NCBI GenBank assembly: GCA_029863605.1
Contig: JAOTVB010000007.1
Coordinates: 62,001-126,000, forward strand
Origin: Myxococcales bacterium
Lineage (GTDB): Bacteria; Myxococcota_A; Polyangia; Polyangiales; Houyiibacteriaceae
Direction: 5' to 3'
DNA length: 64,000 nt
Shown: positions 8,552 through 16,178 of the stretch, in pieces
Layout of the letters: each line of letters opens with the position of its first letter
Numbering within the stretch: position 1 is the stretch's first letter
The notes under the pieces: generated by a model
Told to the model about the DNA's origin: nothing
The model's input: the letters and a program-made list of their open reading frames with translations, nothing else
Databases searched by the model: none
Made by a program: the position numbers and the translations under genes

Positions 8552-10065
8552 ACCGCCACCGCCTCGGGTACCGAGACCGGCCGACCCTCGGTCGCGGGTT
8601 GCGGGACGACCCTTTCCAACACCTTCGCGGACGAGAGCACGCCGGGAAGGCCCGCCCCTGGGTGCACCCCTGCGCCGACGAAGTAGAGCCCTTCGATGTC
8701 TTCAGACGTGTTGTGAAAACGAAAGTAGGCCGACTGCCGCAATGTAGGCTCCAGACCAAACGCAGCCCCTTGGTACGAGCGAAGCTCGGTCTCGAAGTAC
8801 GTCGGATCGACACGGAACTGCGTGACCAGGTTGTCGCGGAGGCCCGGAAGGTGATGCGCATCCAAGGCATCGAGAATTCGGTCCATGTAACGTGTGCCCT
8901 CGATCTCCCAATCGATACCGCTTTCCTGATTCGGAACTGGAGACAGCACGTAAAAGCTCTCTCCTCCCGGTGGCGCAAGGCTCGGATCGGTGCGCGTGGG
9001 GGCGTGCAGATAGAGGGAAAAGTCGTCCGCAAGCTTCTTGCGGTCGAAGATGTCGGTCAGTAGCTGGCGGTACCGCGGGCCCAACAGGATCGAGTGATGC
9101 GCGATGTCTGGATACGTCTTTTTCGTCCCAAAGTAGCCGACGAAGAGGCTCATCGAATATCGCTTGCGGGCAATCGAAACATCAGTGTGCTTTCGGCGCG
9201 CCGAGGCATGGATCAACTTTGTGTACACCATCGCCGGGTCGGCGTTTGAAACGATGATGTCCGCTTCGAGGAACGTTTCATCATCGAGCAGCACGCCCTT
9301 GCTCCGGCCGTTCACGACTTCGATCCGTTCCACAAGGGCGTGGAGCCGCAGATCTACACCGACCTCCCCCAGCAGACGTGTCAATCCACGCACGATGGCA
9401 GCGGTGCCCCCCATCGCGAAGTGGACGCCCCATTTCCGTTCGAGCCAGTGAATCAGTAGATAAATCGCTGGCACTCGGAACGGGTTCCCACCTATGAGTA
9501 AGGGCTGGAAGGTGAACACCTGCCGGAGCGCGTCATCCTTGATGTACTGCGAGACCAGACTGTAGAGGCTCTTGTAGGCGCGGAGCCGCACCAAGTCGGG
9601 GACGATTCGCATCATGTCCCCGAAACGCGAGAAGTCCGCGGCGACGAGCTCCGTATATCCGACATCGAAGATCCGCTTCGAGTGCTCGACGAGCTTCCTG
9701 TAGCCATCGACGTCGGCCGGATTGAACTCGGCGATCTGAGGGAGAAGTCGCTCGTCGTCACCCACATAGTCGAAATGGCGGCCATCCGGGAACACGACGC
9801 GATAGAAGGGATCGACCGGCACCAGGTCGAAGTAGTTCCGTCGGTCTTTGCCGAAAAGCTCGAAAAGCTCATCGAATAGATAGGGAGCCGTGATCACCGT
9901 CGGGCCAGCATCGAAGTGAAAGCCCTCGCTCTGAAAGGCCCGAGCCCGACCACCAGCCTGATCGCCCGCCTCGAGGACGGTGACGCGATACCCCATGGCG
10001 CGTAGGCGTGCGGCAGAAGCGAGGCCTCCGAAGCCGGCCCCGATGACGATGGCGTGCTTGCTCAC
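8548..10065 (-). CDS. crtI: Phytoene desaturase (CrtI type)
   Basis: The 505-residue FAD enzyme begins with the dinucleotide fold IVIGAGFGGLASAARL and EAGDQAGGRARAF, then FDAGPTVIT, the standard CrtI N-terminus. The C-terminal family signature GLYFVGAGVHPGAGLPGVL is intact. CrtI converts phytoene to lycopene (or intermediates) at the membrane without a separate isomerase. It overlaps crtE and crtB by 4 bases on each side. The number of desaturation steps cannot be read from sequence, but the cyclase in the operon suggests lycopene as product. Confidence 0.93.
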   Translation of the reverse strand: MSKHAIVIGAGFGGLASAARLRAMGYRVTVLEAGDQAGGRARAFQSEGFHFDAGPTVITAPYLFDELFELFGKDRRNYFDLVPVDPFYRVVFPDGRHFDYVGDDERLLPQIAEFNPADVDGYRKLVEHSKRIFDVGYTELVAADFSRFGDMMRIVPDLVRLRAYKSLYSLVSQYIKDDALRQVFTFQPLLIGGNPFRVPAIYLLIHWLERKWGVHFAMGGTAAIVRGLTRLLGEVGVDLRLHALVERIEVVNGRSKGVLLDDETFLEADIIVSNADPAMVYTKLIHASARRKHTDVSIARKRYSMSLFVGYFGTKKTYPDIAHHSILLGPRYRQLLTDIFDRKKLADDFSLYLHAPTRTDPSLAPPGGESFYVLSPVPNQESGIDWEIEGTRYMDRILDALDAHHLPGLRDNLVTQFRVDPTYFETELRSYQGAAFGLEPTLRQSAYFRFHNTSEDIEGLYFVGAGVHPGAGLPGVLSSAKVLERVVPQPATEGRPVSVPEAVAV

Positions 10066-11111
10066 GATAACCCCCCTTCCAATGCATCGATCGGGGTGAG
10101 CACGCGGTGCACGAGCTCACGGGCCACCGCTTGGATGTCGGACCGTACTCCCGTTCCCTTCGATGCGAGCAAGCCCGAGGCCATCAAGTGAATGCGATCG
10201 AGCAATTGTGCTGCCGCGCCTCCCTCGATGAACCGCTCGATCATTTGAGACACCTCGTGGTGCTTCGTCTCGTCGCGGGGTTTGTTGAGGATCTCGAACA
10301 CCGCAACCGCGTCGCTCGGATGCAGGTCGAGATGGGTGAGCACCACCGCGCTCAGGCGTCCCTCGTAGATATCGCTGCCACACGAACCGCGACCCTTGGA
10401 TTCGAATAAATCCAAGAGGTCATCTTGAAGCTGGTAGAGAACGCCGATCGAGCTGAAGGTGAGCGCCACGTTGTTCGCCTCATCGGGCTCGAGCCCCGCA
10501 AGCTCCGCGGCACCTCGAACCGGAAGCGCGAACAGGGTGCCGGTCTTCCCGGACACAGCACTGAAGTAGTCGCCCCACCCTTTGTCGGATGAGGCTGTCA
10601 GGGCGAGCTCGTGGATCTGACCGCGCGCTGTGCCCTCTGCATACTCGGCGAGGATCTGTACCAACGCACTCTGCAGCGCGTCAGGATATCCGCCTAGGGC
10701 CCGGAAAGGCAGCATCAACAGAAGGTCCCCGGCGTTGATGGCCTGAGCGATGCCATGGCGAGCCCACAGGGCGGGCTTGTCCCGGCGTGAACGATCACCG
10801 TCTTGGATGTCATCGTGAATGAGCGAGGCGTTGTGGAGCAGCTCGACGGCTGCGGCCCAATCGACGGCGTATTCGGAGCGGCCACCTAGGGCGTGGCATG
10901 CCGCAAGCGCAAGCCGGGCGCGTAAGCGTTTGCCGCCCGTCCCCAGATGCTCGTGAAGCATCTCCGCCCCGGGGTCTAGGACGCGGTCGCCCGCAAGCTC
11001 GGTCATGCGGGACTCAACCTTCACGAGCAGATCGCCGTGGTCCAAAAGAACCGAGGCTAACGCTCGGGCGTGCTTGAGTACGGTTGTAGCGGCGGGTGTG
11101 GCTGCTTTCAT
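10062..11111 (-). CDS. crtE: Polyprenyl diphosphate synthase, probably geranylgeranyl diphosphate synthase
   Basis: Both Asp-rich motifs of trans-prenyltransferases are present: DDIQD at about 100-104 and DDLLD at about 230-234, with GGKRLRARL before the first. It condenses isopentenyl diphosphate onto allylic primers, supplying the C20 precursor for CrtB. I chose ATG 11109-11111, which overlaps the lycopene cyclase stop by ATGA and gives 349 residues; a longer frame from 11186 would overlap the cyclase by 75 bases with an Arg-rich, unlikely N-terminus. The chain length of the product is inferred from the operon. Confidence 0.9.
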   Translation of the reverse strand: MKAATPAATTVLKHARALASVLLDHGDLLVKVESRMTELAGDRVLDPGAEMLHEHLGTGGKRLRARLALAACHALGGRSEYAVDWAAAVELLHNASLIHDDIQDGDRSRRDKPALWARHGIAQAINAGDLLLMLPFRALGGYPDALQSALVQILAEYAEGTARGQIHELALTASSDKGWGDYFSAVSGKTGTLFALPVRGAAELAGLEPDEANNVALTFSSIGVLYQLQDDLLDLFESKGRGSCGSDIYEGRLSAVVLTHLDLHPSDAVAVFEILNKPRDETKHHEVSQMIERFIEGGAAAQLLDRIHLMASGLLASKGTGVRSDIQAVARELVHRVLTPIDALEGGLS

Positions 11112-12340
11112 GTCAAACCTGGCTGAAGAACGGATCTTGCGAGAGGGGCTGCGCCGGCCGATAGCCCTGTCCGCACCAGGTGCCACCGAACCGACGCGGG
11201 CAAGGTGCCAAACAGGCGTGTCATCACCGCGGCGAGCTCGGACCTAGACAGGGTCCCGCCGAGAAAGCCCGACCACCCGTTCTGCGGGAGTCGGAAGAAC
11301 GAATCGAAAAAGCAGCCGATCTCAGTCGCGGTCATCCCGACTAGGGTTTCGAGCCCGAAGGTGTAGAGCTCCCAGACGGCCCGCTCTTGGCGCGGCCACA
11401 GAGTTGCGTTCCCCGATGCAATCGCGAGCGAAGCGTCACCCGATACGAGACTCTCGACAATCGACGCGGCCACCGGGTCTGCTTTGCGAAGGACGCGGGA
11501 AACCAAGTATCCCGAGGCCGGGTGCACCATGGCTGCGGCAGCGCCAAACGGAACCAACGCCTGTTCAGGGGTCGGAAGGCCAAGGCCCATCGCAATCGAA
11601 CAGTGCTCCTCATCGATCCGCTCGCAGTGTTGCAGGCCAAGAGATGCCAAACGCGCCTCGAGCCGCGCCCGGAGCACACTGAGGCGCATCGCCGGGCGGC
11701 GCGCCAATGAGGTCTCTTCGATGAAAAGACGATCGTCACCCATCGGAAGCACATAGAGAAAAGAAGGGGGATCGGGGTCCTGGCGCGACGCCGGGCAAAA
11801 ATCCATCAGGACCATCCGGTTCGGATCGAACCCATGACCGGGCGCACGCAGCATCAGTCCGAATGCGGTTTGAAAGGCGGGGGCCCGGCGATGCGTGCGC
11901 TTGATGAACGGGCTCCTTGCGCCGCTCGCATCGATGACGACACGGGCCCGCAGGATCGTGCCGTCATCGGTGCGGATCCGACTCTCGGTCCCGCGATGGT
12001 CCAAGGCAGCCGCTCGACTCGACGTGATACGCACGGAACCGGCCCGGAGCGCGCCCCAGAGGAAGCGTTGGAGCTCTTGCGTGTCGAGCTTGACGTACGG
12101 GCGCTCGAGCACTCGGCTCCCAAGAGCCGTCACGACCGAGGCTTGGGGCCAGAGACGCTCCGTCAAGTGCTCCATTCGAGGCGAGACTTCGTCTGCCCAA
12201 AGACAGTAATTCGGTTGCCAAGGTGCTTCGGGCTCAGGTGCGACGAGCGTCACCGAAGCGCCCCGCTCGGTGCAGGCCGCCGCGATGGACAAGGCGGCTG
12301 GACCGCTTCCAAGCACTGCTATGTCGTTGAGGCCGCTCAT
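11108..12340 (-). CDS. Lycopene cyclase (CrtL/CrtY-type flavoprotein)
   Basis: The protein has an N-terminal Rossmann motif (AVLGSGPAALSIA), NYCLWADE, and the lycopene cyclase signature LFIEETSLARRP; the middle has MVHPASGYLVSRVL. It forms beta-ionone rings on lycopene at the membrane. This is the first gene of the crtL-crtE-crtI-crtB operon. An in-frame GTG lies at 12358, but the likely -10 box sits at 12361-12366, so a transcript would begin near 12354 and only ATG 12338-12340 fits. No clear ribosome site precedes it, so initiation may be nearly leaderless. Whether it makes one or two rings cannot be told. Confidence 0.85.
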   Translation of the reverse strand: MSGLNDIAVLGSGPAALSIAAACTERGASVTLVAPEPEAPWQPNYCLWADEVSPRMEHLTERLWPQASVVTALGSRVLERPYVKLDTQELQRFLWGALRAGSVRITSSRAAALDHRGTESRIRTDDGTILRARVVIDASGARSPFIKRTHRRAPAFQTAFGLMLRAPGHGFDPNRMVLMDFCPASRQDPDPPSFLYVLPMGDDRLFIEETSLARRPAMRLSVLRARLEARLASLGLQHCERIDEEHCSIAMGLGLPTPEQALVPFGAAAAMVHPASGYLVSRVLRKADPVAASIVESLVSGDASLAIASGNATLWPRQERAVWELYTFGLETLVGMTATEIGCFFDSFFRLPQNGWSGFLGGTLSRSELAAVMTRLFGTLPASVRWHLVRTGLSAGAAPLARSVLQPGLT

Positions 12341-12360
12341 CGCTGAGTTGACGCCCACCG

Positions 12361-12389
12361 GTTATGCAACCACAGACGAGAACTGACAA
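12361..12389 (-). promoter_or_regulatory. Predicted sigma-70 promoter of the crtL-crtE-crtI-crtB operon
   Basis: On the minus strand TTGTCA (12384-12389) is followed after 17 bases by CATAAC (12361-12366). The -35 box overlaps the first CarH-type repeat at 12383, so bound repressor would block polymerase. Confidence 0.5.
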
Positions 12390-12426
12390 GACCTAGACAC
12401 AATCTAAACGACTCGTAGACAATAGG
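12383..12426 (+). promoter_or_regulatory. CarH-type operator: four 11-bp direct repeats between crtL and crtU
   Basis: Hexamers CTGACA (12383), TAGACA (12394), TAAACG (12405) and TAGACA (12416) recur exactly every 11 bases. Tandem 11-bp direct repeats overlapping a -35 box are the known form of CarH operators. The 15-mer GACAAGACCTAGACA here is repeated exactly upstream of the DUF4397 gene next to carH. It lies between divergent carotenoid genes and may control both. Confidence 0.7.
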
Positions 12427-12471
12427 GTTGAAATTTGCCGTTCTCTTCAATAAGGAGGGCGGGGGCGTGAA

Positions 12472-14079
12472 ATGAGCACTTGGTGGCCGATCCTGATCGT
12501 CGGCGTGGTCGTTCTGGTATGGCTCGTCGGGCGCCGCGGTCGGCTGAGGAAAGCGCTTGCTCGTCTCGTCGAGCGCAAGCTTGAAGGCTATCGACACGAG
12601 GCCAATCGAGTCGATCCCGCGCTGCCGCGGATTGCCACTAGTCAGGTAGCTCGCGTGGCCGTTCTAGGCGGCGGGCTTGCGGGGATCGGGGCAGCTGCGA
12701 CCCTCGGTGAACGGGGCATCGACGTGACGTTGTTCGAGCGGAACGCGTACCTCGGCGGAAAGATCGGCGCATGGCGAGTCGCCGTAGGCGATGGGGAGCA
12801 GACCATCGAGCACGGGTTTCACGCCTTCTTCCGGCAGTACTACAACCTGAACCGCTTTCTGGACCGCTTGGGTGTGCTCGATGGCTTCCGGGAGATCGAG
12901 GATTACCTGATTCTCGACTTCGATCGCCGCCCGCTGAGCTTCGGGGACGTCGAGAAGGTACCTGCGCTGAATATCCTCGATCTTGGGCGTCGCGGATTCT
13001 ATCGGTGGCGCGACGTGACGGCCAAACGAACCCGTAACCGGCTCGACGCATTCCTGCGCTTCGACATGACGCGAACTTACGAGACGCTCGACGACACGAC
13101 ATTCGAACGCTTCTGCGACGATGCGGCGCTGCCTGCCGAGCTAAGGGTGTCGTTTCGGACGTTCGCGCGGGCGTTCTTCTCCAACGAAGCGGACCTCTCC
13201 ACGGCTGACGTCCTTCGCGCGTTCCATTTCTACTACCTGAGCCACGACCACGGCTTGATGTACGACTATCCGGTTGGCGACTATGAGACGACGCTCCTAG
13301 CACCTATCCGTGCGCACTTGCATCAGAACGGTGTCGAAGTCCGGTTGAGCTCACCGGTCGAAAGCATCGAACGCGGTGAACGCAAACGCTTTCGGGTTGC
13401 AGGCGGGGACTACGATTGGGTCGTGATCGGGGCGGACATCGCTGGAGCGCAGGCGATCGTCGAGGGGTCGGCTTGGTTGAAAGAGTTACACCCAAACTTC
13501 GTGGCGAGCATACAGGCGCTTCGCACTTCGCATGGGTATGCGGTCTGGCGAATTTGGGTGGATCGAGACGTGCGCCCGGACTTGCCGACGTTCATCAACG
13601 TGGATCGGCAGCGGGTGTTGGACTCGGTCACCCTCTATCATCGCATTACCGATGAGGCGCGCCAGTGGGCCGAAGCTCACGATGGCGCAGTTCTCGAGCT
13701 TCACAGCTATGCCCTGCCGAGCGACATCGTTGGCGAGGGCGAGGTGCGACGTCTTTTCCTGAAAGAGCTCGAGTACTACTTCCCTGAGCTCGGAGACCTC
13801 ACAATTTCGGCGGAAGCGTTACAGATACGAAACGATTTTCCGGCTTTCGCGCCGGGACAACACGCCCACCGACCCGAGCCCAAGCTGCCGATCGAAGGAT
13901 TGTTGATGGCGGGTGATTGGGTCCGTCTACCCTACCCGATGACTCACATGGAAGCCGCGTTTACCTCCGGCCTTCTATGTGCCAACGAAGTCCTCGACGG
14001 GCTAGCGCTCCAACAGGAACCGATCTTCACCGTCGCGCCGAAGGGCCTACTGCAGCCACGTAGAGCACGGTCGCGCTAA
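12472..14079 (+). CDS. CrtU/CruE-like carotenoid desaturase/methyltransferase (FAD oxidoreductase)
   Basis: The 535-residue protein has an N-terminal membrane anchor (about 4-20), then the FAD fold VAVLGGGLAGIGAAATL and FERNAYLGGKIG. The stretch EHGFHAFFRQYYNL, the middle FARAFFSNEADLS and the end GLLMAGDWVRLPYPM are what I associate with the CrtU/CruE group, which turns beta-rings into aromatic phi or chi rings. The divergent operon encodes a lycopene cyclase, so beta-carotene would be available. AAGGAGG at 12452-12458 may serve ATG 12472, with loose spacing. A zeta-carotene desaturase or isomerase role remains possible, because all these enzymes share one fold. Confidence 0.65.
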   Translation: MSTWWPILIVGVVVLVWLVGRRGRLRKALARLVERKLEGYRHEANRVDPALPRIATSQVARVAVLGGGLAGIGAAATLGERGIDVTLFERNAYLGGKIGAWRVAVGDGEQTIEHGFHAFFRQYYNLNRFLDRLGVLDGFREIEDYLILDFDRRPLSFGDVEKVPALNILDLGRRGFYRWRDVTAKRTRNRLDAFLRFDMTRTYETLDDTTFERFCDDAALPAELRVSFRTFARAFFSNEADLSTADVLRAFHFYYLSHDHGLMYDYPVGDYETTLLAPIRAHLHQNGVEVRLSSPVESIERGERKRFRVAGGDYDWVVIGADIAGAQAIVEGSAWLKELHPNFVASIQALRTSHGYAVWRIWVDRDVRPDLPTFINVDRQRVLDSVTLYHRITDEARQWAEAHDGAVLELHSYALPSDIVGEGEVRRLFLKELEYYFPELGDLTISAEALQIRNDFPAFAPGQHAHRPEPKLPIEGLLMAGDWVRLPYPMTHMEAAFTSGLLCANEVLDGLALQQEPIFTVAPKGLLQPRRARSR

Positions 14080-14238
14080 CGCTGGCTCGTCGTCGCACGA
14101 AACATCGTCAAGATCTCGTTACGCCTGGTCTCATCGAATCGTTGATGAGCGTCCACTCGATGCATTCATCCGCGGAGCATACAACCTAAGAACTCGTGCA
14201 ACCACAGCGTAGCGGGCAGGATTTGCGACCATCCGCTC

Positions 14239-15132
14239 TCACGGCGGACGCGGGATCAAAACCGGTGTTCGTGCTTTGTATACCTGATAACGTTCATCAT
14301 CCCCCCATCGGTCATCCGCGCGCTTCTCGAGCAGCGGAATCCCGCTTACACGGGTTAGCAGAAATGTAACGAAGACCGGAGACACCAGGGTGATCCACTG
14401 CCAGCCGCGAAGCGTGGAGGATGCGATCACGGCGATGCCGGTCCACAAAACGATCTCGCCGAAATAGTTGGGATGGCGTGACCAAGCCCATAAACCGGTA
14501 TCGATGTACCTTCCGGGGTTTTCCCGTCGGAACTTGCTCTTCTGCCGGTCTGCGATCACCTCGAGAGCAAAACCGAAGACCCAAATCGACAGACCGATCC
14601 CGTCCAAGGGGCCCAAGTTCGAGGACGCCGTCGTCGTGATGGCGGCGAGAGCTGCGCAGAGCGTGAGGAAGACCCACAGCCCCTGCAGCGTCCATGCGAC
14701 GAGAAAACGGGAGGCGCTCATCTTGATCTCGTCGAAACGGCCGTCCGAACCGTCTGAGCGGATGCGACGAAAAAGAAAACTGCCGAGCCGCACCGCCCAC
14801 ACCCCTACGAGAATGCCCAACGCGATGGAGCGCGTGTCATCGGAGTAGGTGGACACGATCGCAAACGTGGTCACCGCCAGGTAAGTCAGGCTTCCTACTA
14901 GATCGTAAAAGCGTTCCGTGCGGCGAAGATAGGCCGGCACGAACGCGAGCCACTGGATGGAGAAGGCGAGGACCGCGCAGAGCGCCATCACCGGAACGCC
15001 GAGAATCCGCGCGCCACCCTGACTCCCCGCCCATGCGACGAGCGCAGCGACGGCCGCCGCCCCGATGATGGCGGCCCAAGCGACCGCGGTGTTGCGTGCA
15101 CTCGTCAACGTCGGCTCCCTGTGCGGAAGCAT
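14239..15132 (-). CDS. DUF1295 membrane protein (steroid 5-alpha-reductase-like fold)
   Basis: The 297-residue protein has about seven hydrophobic helices and the DUF1295 signatures TERFYDLVGSLTYL near residue 75, KFRRENPGRYIDTGLW, and SRHPNYFGEI near 220. Related enzymes reduce or methylate lipids using a C-terminal cofactor site. It is last in a minus-strand run behind a DUF427 gene (21-base gap). DUF1295 genes often stand near cyclopropane fatty acid synthase and photolyase genes, as here, which suggests membrane lipid work in the light response. Substrate unknown. Confidence 0.8.
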   Translation of the reverse strand: MLPHREPTLTSARNTAVAWAAIIGAAAVAALVAWAGSQGGARILGVPVMALCAVLAFSIQWLAFVPAYLRRTERFYDLVGSLTYLAVTTFAIVSTYSDDTRSIALGILVGVWAVRLGSFLFRRIRSDGSDGRFDEIKMSASRFLVAWTLQGLWVFLTLCAALAAITTTASSNLGPLDGIGLSIWVFGFALEVIADRQKSKFRRENPGRYIDTGLWAWSRHPNYFGEIVLWTGIAVIASSTLRGWQWITLVSPVFVTFLLTRVSGIPLLEKRADDRWGDDERYQVYKARTPVLIPRPP

Positions 15133-15153
15133 GGGCGTCCGAGGCGAAGTGGT

Positions 15154-15714
15154 CTACCAGCCGCCCGTGCCCGGCTCCCCCTTGAACGGCCCGACTATTT
15201 CTTCAGTGACCCAGCCGCCATAGAAGCCGCCCGGTTGGGGAGCCACCCTGTTTCCGTCGACGTAGCATTGCACCTTGCTCGGGTAGAACCCCAGATAGCC
15301 TCGAATCATCGTGAATTCCGGATTAGGGTCTTCATAGCTCCAGGCGACGTTGGTGATCTCATTGGGATCGATGCGGAGCGACCAATACGACGCTGTGCCC
15401 TTCCATTCGCATTGAGACGCCCCCCGACCCGGCATCAGCAGCTCAGTGCGGACATCATCGGGCGGGATGTAGAAGGTCGGCGGACTTGCTGTCTCGAGCA
15501 CTCGGATGGAGCGCCCCGTCTCAGCGATGACCATGTTCGTGAATACGACGCGAACCAGCCGAGAGTCTGGATCAAGCGTAGGCGGCCGCGGATAGTCCCA
15601 AACGGATTCCTGACCGGGCTTTGGCTCGATCGCCCACGTAGGCCTACCATCACCTCGATGGGTCCACTGCCCACGAGCGCGCTCTAGGTCGTCCGACCGC
15701 CGGCTTGCCGACAT
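15154..15714 (-). CDS. DUF427 domain protein
   Basis: The 186-residue soluble protein shows the DUF427 pattern: VVFTNMVIAETGRSIRVLE, PTFYIPPDDV, SQCEWKGTASYWSL, then AWSYEDPNPEF and IRGYLGFYPSKVQCYVDG. The biochemical function of the family is not known. AGGTAGG lies just before ATG 15712-15714 and overlaps the stop of the small upstream gene, so the four minus-strand genes from 16110 to 14239 look like one operon. Confidence 0.85.
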   Translation of the reverse strand: MSASRRSDDLERARGQWTHRGDGRPTWAIEPKPGQESVWDYPRPPTLDPDSRLVRVVFTNMVIAETGRSIRVLETASPPTFYIPPDDVRTELLMPGRGASQCEWKGTASYWSLRIDPNEITNVAWSYEDPNPEFTMIRGYLGFYPSKVQCYVDGNRVAPQPGGFYGGWVTEEIVGPFKGEPGTGGW

Positions 15715-15719
15715 GGGAC

Positions 15720-15887
15720 CTACCTCACATCCGCATTCTGATTGGAGGATGAGCGACTCGGGGAGCGAGGCGGCTCGTAGCTGTCCACCGGTGATTCGTT
15801 TGCCCGATGGCGAATCGCGACATAGGCGCCTGCAAACGTCAGCAAGGTGACCATGGCGCCTGCGACGATCAAGTCGAGGTCATTCAT
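15720..15887 (-). CDS. Small single-helix membrane protein (55 aa)
   Basis: The reading frame begins MNDLDLIVAGAMVTLLTFAG, giving one N-terminal hydrophobic helix (about 6-25). A hydrophilic, Pro/Ser-rich tail follows and ends NQNADVR. Its ATG overlaps the stop of the 76-residue upstream gene by 8 bases, and its stop is 5 bases before DUF427, so it sits in a tight operon. No family recognised. The tight packing is the main reason to call it real. Confidence 0.6.
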   Translation of the reverse strand: MNDLDLIVAGAMVTLLTFAGAYVAIRHRANESPVDSYEPPRSPSRSSSNQNADVR

Positions 15888-16110
15888 GACGTCCCGTCAG
15901 AAGCAGACCGCCGGCCGACAAAATGGAGGGAACCCAGAGGCCAACGAAGAGCCCGCGTTCTCGGTCCCCCGAGAACCACAGCCAAATGGATAGACAAAAT
16001 GAGATCGCGGCGGCCGCAAAAAAGAGAGCTTTCGAAAGCGCCAAGCCGGTCGGCATCATTCGCGGGCCGACGCCTGGGGCGGAGACCGTGGTCGAGGGCG
16101 TTTGATTCAA
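15880..16110 (-). CDS. Small two-helix membrane protein (76 aa)
   Basis: The product has a polar N-terminus of about 25 residues and two hydrophobic helices (about 27-46 and 54-71) joined by SGDRERG. It is the first gene of the run leading to DUF427 and DUF1295. A good promoter (TTGACA-17-CATCAT) lies upstream. I do not recognise the family. Position inside the light island suggests a membrane role there, which is inference. Confidence 0.65.
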   Translation of the reverse strand: MNQTPSTTVSAPGVGPRMMPTGLALSKALFFAAAAISFCLSIWLWFSGDRERGLFVGLWVPSILSAGGLLLTGRHE

Positions 16111-16127
16111 GATCTACCTCCCAGACG

Positions 16128-16156
16128 ATGATGTGTTCCTGTCCATCTTATGTCAA
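16128..16156 (-). promoter_or_regulatory. Predicted promoter with a possible weak CarH-type repeat pair
   Basis: On the minus strand TTGACA (16151-16156) and CATCAT (16128-16133) are 17 bases apart. TTGACA and TGGACA (16140-16145) begin 11 bases apart on that strand and share GACA with the operator unit seen near carH. This match is weaker than the others, and TTGACA is also simply a -35 consensus. Confidence 0.4.
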
Positions 16157-16178
16157 TGTTTTTTTAGACAAAAACTGA

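Noticed and set aside
7775..8686. Plus-strand frame of 303 codons across crtB
   Set aside because: Entirely antisense to crtB, whose motifs are unambiguous.
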